Shown: one piece after another, positions 29,692-33,824 of the stretch | How the letters are laid out: each line of letters opens with the position of its first letter | Position numbering within the stretch: position 1 is the first letter of the stretch | Position numbers and translations under genes: made by a program | The notes under the pieces: generated by a model | Databases searched by the model: none | What the model saw: only the letters and a program-made list of their open reading frames with translations | Told to the model about the DNA's origin: nothing | Source of the DNA: Chara braunii | Taxonomy: Eukaryota > Streptophyta > Charophyceae > Charales > Characeae | Assembly (NCBI GenBank): GCA_003427395.1 | Contig: BFEA01000741.1 | Span: 401,128 to 434,951 of the forward strand | Reading direction: 5' to 3' | DNA length: 33,824 nucleotides

Positions 29692-30317
29692 TTATTCCTT
29701 GACCTTTTCCTTTCCCTTGCCCAAATTCGTGATTATCCGAAGCCCGGAGGCCACATCATCAATTTGTGACTGCATCCGTTCGCCGAAGTGATTGATTTTC
29801 ATTTCCAGATGGGCAAGGTAATTCACAAGCTGAGCCAAAGAAATCTCAAGTTCTTCCCCTTCGGTTTTTACAACAGTTTGTCTAATTTCTTGCACTTTCT
29901 GTTCTTGCTGTTCAATCTTTTTCTTTCTTAGTTCTTTTTTCCTCTTCTCCTCTTTCTCTAGTGCTTCTTCAAGTTGTCTGATGTTTTCATCCACGGTTTC
30001 TTCAGACGCAACCCTTTCTCCTTCTTCTTTCCGTGCAGCAAGCTTGGAGAACTGATCCATGATATACTTATCAAGTGCCTGATGACACTTGATTAGTATA
30101 TCCTAAACCTGAATGATGTCGGTGCCTGTCTCAGCCAATTCAATAGCATTATGCAATGCTTTTAAATCGAACAGGCTCCGGACATGAGCCTCAGCATCTT
30201 CACCGACATCATGCAGTTCAGAAATCAATTTGTCCAAACGGGCAATCAAACTTTTTTCCGCTCTTTCACTTGCTGCTTCGTTCGGGGTTCAGGAGTCTCC
30301 TCATCAACAGCAAACAT
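29692..30317 (-). pseudogene. Coiled-coil gag-like fragment
   Basis: On the - strand an ATG at 30317 opens MFAVDEETPEPRTKQQVKER. A shift in an A-run near 30255 leads to SLIARLDKLISELHDVGED and LFDLKALHNAIELAETGTD. TAG follows at about 30104, then in frame ILIKCHQALDKYIMDQFSKL, a long Glu/Lys/Arg coiled coil (30000-29880), LAQLVNYLAHLEMKINHF and the stop at 29692. I do not recognise the family. The layout resembles the coiled-coil gag N-terminus of element A, and a candidate PBS and LTR lie upstream at 32176-32612, so it may be gag of another retrotransposon. It could instead be an upstream part of the PLE. Confidence 0.5.
30061..30102. repeat. 17-bp inverted repeat (hairpin)
   Basis: GATATACTTATCAAGTG and CACTTGATTAGTATATC pair with one mismatch around an 8-base loop, within the coiled-coil fragment. 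Confidence 0.9.
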
Positions 30318-30853
30318 GAGTGAGACTGGGTAGAAGAGAAGTGGGATAAAACGTGTGACCACCGACAATTTCAAAGAGTTCCAAAGGAAAGACATTGTGA
30401 CGTGCGTCTGCCGCACAATAAATACTTAATTAATGGTAATAAATTTCACGGCCGCACTGATCTACCACAACAAAATTTCAAAGAACCGAAGAAAGAATAA
30501 GATACAATTATTTCTATTTCTAACTATTGTTATTCTTTGTCTGTCCGTGTGATGACGTCCTAAACAAGAGTGTACAGGTACTACTTCAGGTCCGTGTGAT
30601 CAGACACAACACACAAGTCAGTACGCAAACACCACACACAGCAACAACAGGTAAGTATGCCAACAACAATCATAAACAGTTTGTCAGCAACCTTCATCAT
30701 TCTGCTGTGTCTTCTTGATGTCAGTGCGATCACGCACTCTCCCTGACAGCTGGCACTACAGCTGTGTAATTAGTCCAGTCAGCTGTACCACCGTCGTCTT
30801 TAGAGTGCACCTCTTACTTGGCAGTATCATGCTTGCCATGTGCCATCCCTGGA
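30318..30853. other. No gene seen
   Basis: Non-coding, with two GGTCCGTGTGAT/GTCCGTGTGATGA words near 30541 and 30589. It probably forms part of the leader of the element to which the coiled-coil fragment belongs. Confidence 0.45.
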
Positions 30854-32016
30854 GTGCCAACATAGCAAATGTTGCCACGTCAGCACTCTGTCCAGTCTGT
30901 CAATAATGGGATGCCACATCAGCAAATGTGTAGTCCGATCCTCGCTACGTGCCTCCTCCAAGCGTCACATGAGATACCGTCGCCGTTCCAGCCAGTCAGA
31001 TTATGCAACGTCAGCCAAAGAGTTCAATGCCACGTCAACAGGCAGACAACACCTCATGAAGACAGGTGTGATGACCTGCTCCTGCCACGTCAGCAATCAA
31101 TCTTCCTCCAGGCCACGTCAGCATCTGCAGTAGACCCTGTTGTGTCAGCACAAGGAGTGTCACATCGGCAATCAACAGGGTCTTCAGACGCAGCACGATA
31201 TGTGCCACGTTAGCATGGGATTGTGATGCCACGTCACTGTCGCGATCCTGGCTGGCGTGCGGTATCCCTTGTTGCGATCCCTACTGCCACGTCAGCAGCC
31301 TGGTAGGGATGTCTTCTCGCCAGAGGAGTCTGTACCCCGTCAGCTGCTCCGGTCAAGTCTTCTCGCCAGTGAATATGTACTTCGTCAGCAAGCCCCGACA
31401 ATGTCTTCTCGCCAATGAGGTATGTGCCACGTCAACACCCCCAACGTATCCCTTGCCACGTCATCACCTACTCAACCTTACTTACCTGCGCGCCACCTGG
31501 CGCGTACCCACATACAAATGTCGTCATCAGGAGAATTGCTCCGATACCGAATTGCAATGAACCCAGATCGTGAGACAGTTGTCAACAATGCAAGCCCAGA
31601 TAAATGTCCATCGGCTGATGATTACTAATAGTCCAAATCGTAACTAGACAGAGTGAAGTGAGATAATCATACACAGACAAAGAGAGAGGAGGGAGAAGAG
31701 ACAAAGGAGAGGAAGTACAATGCCCACTCCTGCTTCGGGCTCCCTCCTCTACTGCCACCTCAACAATCAATAGTCTGAACGAGTATCCGAGTATCCTCAA
31801 TGTGCCACATGGCACGTCTAATCAGTTCCACATCAGCATCTGGAGCAATGTCAACATGAAGACCACCAGGTATGTATCCTCGAACTCTCCACAGTCCTGA
31901 TCTCCTCCTGAAGTGACGACGAAGCAGAACAGCAATGCCGATTATGTAGTCCCAGCCATAGAACACGTGGTCAGCAGCCACGTCAGCGATAGCGCACGGC
32001 TGCTGCCACATCAGCA
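30854..32016 (+). repeat. Array of dispersed TGCCACGTCAGCA motifs
   Basis: The 13-mer occurs exactly at 30873, 31083 and 31285. Close variants lie at 30912, 31004, 31028, 31111, 31203, 31227, 31425, 31454, 31753, 31826, 31976 and 32004. All are on the same strand, with irregular spacing. The reverse complement contains TGACGTGGCA, a bZIP-type ACGT core. A regular 46-bp sub-array lies within (31265-31448). No gene overlaps it. Confidence 0.8.
31265..31448 (+). repeat. 46-bp tandem repeat, four units
   Basis: GTCTTCTCGCC recurs at 31311, 31357 and 31403, exactly 46 bases apart, and each unit carries one CGTCAG-type motif in its second half. The unit before 31311 matches in its second half only. 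Confidence 0.8.
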
Positions 32017-32175
32017 TGCCAAGAAGACAGGAGCAAGCCGGCCACCATGCCAGACCAAGTCACAATGCCAGCATCGCAGCGTCAAGCCAGCGTCGCAGCG
32101 CCGAGCCAGCGTTGAAGTCAACGCGTGAAGTCAGCATCAACGCAAGACAGAATGAATGTCAAAGCCAGGGAGTCA
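31467..32175. other. Non-coding DNA between motif array and candidate PBS
   Basis: A purine-rich stretch lies at about 31650-31725. GCCAGCGTCGCAGCG-type words repeat near 32060-32110. No gene was found. Confidence 0.5.
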
Positions 32176-32187
32176 GCTCTGATGTAG
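32176..32187 (-). promoter_or_regulatory. Possible degenerate primer binding site
   Basis: On the - strand it reads CTACATCAGAGC, matching 8 of 12 bases of the initiator-Met primer site. It lies directly inside a TGTTGACACGGGG edge that looks like an LTR end. The call is weak by sequence alone. Confidence 0.35.
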
Positions 32188-32612
32188 TGTTGACACGGGG
32201 TCTGGTCCCCGGATGCTGTATCCCTCAGCCGTTCAGATCTCAATGCGAATGAGGGCCCAGATTGGCCTGAAACCAAATTCCCTCCGCCCTGGATGCTGTC
32301 TGGGTACCTGCGCACAACAAGTGAGTGTATCCAACCAAGGGCCTGTGTGCGGTACCTTTGACTCTACAGTTGACTTTGACTCTTGAATTTCCTGTGTGCA
32401 GCGTTTGGTCACACAACCACACTCGACAGACTCAGGCCTGGGCGTGTGTGACCCCAGCGCAGATCAACTCAGATCTGTGTTTCCTGGGCTGAGTTCTGAG
32501 CCCCAGGCTACTTCTGAACAGGGTTATTACAGTAGCCTATTCAGTGGACCAATGGAGCAAGCGAAGCATTCACATAGCAGCCCTCTCTGTGTCCACTGTA
32601 GCTGTGCGACAT
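32188..32612 (-). repeat. Candidate LTR upstream of the coiled-coil gag-like fragment
   Basis: On the - strand it would start TGTCGCACAGC and end CCCCGTGTCAACA, adjacent to the PBS-like site. The outer boundary is a guess, as no second copy exists in the window. Confidence 0.3.
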
Positions 32613-32641
32613 TGTTTTCTTATTTTATTTCTTAACCTCCA

Positions 32642-32802
32642 GTTCACACGAGCCTCAGTTGACAAAGCTACCTTCCAAAGCCCATGAGCCTGCAACTGCG
32701 CCTTTTCAGAGTGGCCTGCCCCTTTTGCTACCGGCCCGGGCCCAAGTCTAAATGTTCTTCCTGCGTATATTGGTAAAAAGCACTACTTAGGTTCGTGTGA
32801 AC
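32642..32802. mobile_element. Small inverted-repeat element (MITE-like)
   Basis: 18-base terminal inverted repeats: GTTCACACGAGCCTCAGT at the left (32642-32659) and its complement at the right (32785-32802), with two mismatches. The element is 161 bp and non-coding. No clear target-site duplication was seen. Confidence 0.65.
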
Positions 32803-32826
32803 GGTTGGTTCAAAGGTGACTATGAC

Positions 32827-32859
32827 TTTTTTTTTTTTTTTTTTTTTGACTTTTTTTTT
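32827..32859. repeat. Poly(T) tract
   Basis: T21, GAC, then T9. It may be the tail of a retroposon on the - strand. Confidence 0.9.
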
Positions 32860-33587
32860 CAAGTCCATGGTGTTGCAGGGGCCAGTCACTGAGTACACAG
32901 TGATCACCTGGAGCAGTAGGCCGTGGGTGTCCTGGAATATGAGACCACCTCCCATCCCATCCTCACGTCAATACTCCTAGCGCACCCCCTATCCGGGGAC
33001 TCAGGAGAGAATGTTGAAGGTTCAGCCTCCTCGCAAGTTGGTAAAAGTCTGTCTAAAACGTCTACCATCAGTTTTACCAACTCATGATGGGGTTGAGCCA
33101 TGGTTGCCCCGGACATGGACATCCAGACATCCAGACATTGACATCGGACCCGTCTCTGGATGAAACTGGACGTCTGCTTATCCGGACATGCATCCGGGCA
33201 TCTAGACATCCAGATGTGCCAATTTATTTTTTGTTTGTTTTGGGGGAATAAGGCCCATCTGGACCTACCGGACCGGCCGCTGGACCCAGACATCCAGACA
33301 CAGACCGTCAGGATCGGGATCCGGACCTCTGGTTGGCATCCATGGGTTGAGCCCTCAACATTCTCTGTAGTTCCCAACAGGGAATGGAGCCAGGCAGACA
33401 ACCCTGTGGTGCCCCCCAGAGAAGGTTGTAACTAGCCAAGAGAATGCCTGGAGCTACATGGCAAGACTGCAGGGATCAACTACTGATGTTCTGTCTGAAT
33501 TGTTCTGGCCTTTTCTGATTTTTGGCATTTTTTGCTGCTTTTCTGAGACTTTTCTGAACTCAAGTTGTACAATGTAACGCTGAATAA
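32860..33587. other. No gene; degenerate CATCCAGACA / TCCGGAC words
   Basis: Between about 33106 and 33325 the words GACATCCAGACAT, TCCGGACAT and CATCTAGACATCC recur irregularly. The long minus-strand frame across this part is produced by the repeat and matches no family. The last 150 bases precede a retroposon end. Confidence 0.45.
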
Positions 33588-33734
33588 GGGACGCCGGACC
33601 CGGTTTCCAGCAGGTGCAGCTCCCCACAAATAGAAAGGAGCCATCCGACGGAGGATACCTCAGGGGGATGCTGATATCATCCTCTGTGATACTCCCCGAG
33701 GATGTGAAATAATAATAAAAAAACAAAAAAAAAC
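33588..33734 (+). mobile_element. Poly(A)-tailed retroposon 3' end, copy 2
   Basis: It starts GGGACGCCGGACC, shares CAGGTGC-GCTCCCCAC-AATAGA with copy 1 at 21265, has a hairpin-forming stretch (CCTCAGGGGG...CTCCCCGAGG), and ends in an A-rich tail (33711-33734). Sequence upstream differs from copy 1, so at least one copy is 5'-truncated. Confidence 0.6.
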
Positions 33735-33777
33735 AGGAATGGAGCCCACTCTGAAACCCCCAGTAAACTGGCGACCA

Positions 33778-33780
<3 letters not shown>

Positions 33781-33824
<44 letters not shown>
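33781..33824. repeat. (CA)n microsatellite reaching the window end
   Basis: 22 uninterrupted CA units run to the last base. Confidence 0.97.

Noticed and set aside
30873-31466. CRISPR-like array
   Set aside because: Repeats are 13 bases and degenerate, spacers irregular, the context is eukaryotic and no cas genes are present.

Overview
The window reads as transposon-dominated nuclear DNA of a green plant-lineage eukaryote, most likely a streptophyte alga of the Chara type. The evidence is Ty3/gypsy retrotransposons primed by initiator-Met tRNA, a fragment of mitochondrial atp1, an intron-bearing subtilase exon, and a Penelope-like retroelement (PLE) with an N-terminal GIY-YIG endonuclease, a type described from the green lineage. 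The species assignment is inference. I found no intact host gene. Almost everything recognisable is a dead or dying mobile element.

Layout. (1) 1-396: microsatellite and AT-rich degenerate satellite. (2) 402-8985: element A, a complete chromovirus-type LTR retrotransposon on the + strand with two ~893-bp LTRs (about 97.5% identical by eye), a PBS, gag, pro, RT-RNase H, integrase with a degenerate chromodomain, a PPT and a 5-bp ATTTC target-site duplication. It is dead through in-frame stops and a 77-bp tandem duplication. (3) 8990-10150: the same AT-rich satellite with GC-rich islands. (4) 10189-15391: element B, a second + strand Ty3/gypsy gag-pol. It is C-rich in codon use, has no LTRs, is cut off in the integrase and contains a 708-base run of N. 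(5) 15478-20279: element C on the - strand. Its LTR, PBS, leader, gag and protease remain, but everything from RT onward is missing, so B and C meet tail to tail. (6) 20745-22462: a tRNA-like relic, two copies of a TTAA-flanked inverted-repeat element forming a long palindrome, a poly(A) retroposon and AT-rich DNA. (7) 22465-23472: a nuclear copy of mitochondrial atp1, a hexamer microsatellite and one subtilase exon on the - strand. (8) 24435-29480: a degenerate PLE on the - strand, with zinc knuckle, coiled coil, GIY-YIG, RT and C-terminal domain. It is split by an LTR (24860-25879) related to that of element C but in the opposite orientation. (9) 29692-32612: a coiled-coil gag-like fragment, an array of CCACGTCAGCA motifs, and a candidate PBS and LTR. 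(10) 32642-33824: a small inverted-repeat element, poly(T), a second copy of the poly(A) retroposon and a (CA)n tract.

The coding remains do not form a host pathway. The elements are nested and juxtaposed. Decay follows a common pattern: nonsense codons that can nearly all be explained by single C-to-T or G-to-A transitions at CAA, CAG, CGA or TGG codons, as expected for cytosine-methylated DNA, plus short tandem duplications of 47, 54 and 77 bp. The most unusual objects are the N-terminal GIY-YIG PLE with its LTR insertion, the CCACGTCAGCA array and the inverted pair of TTAA elements.
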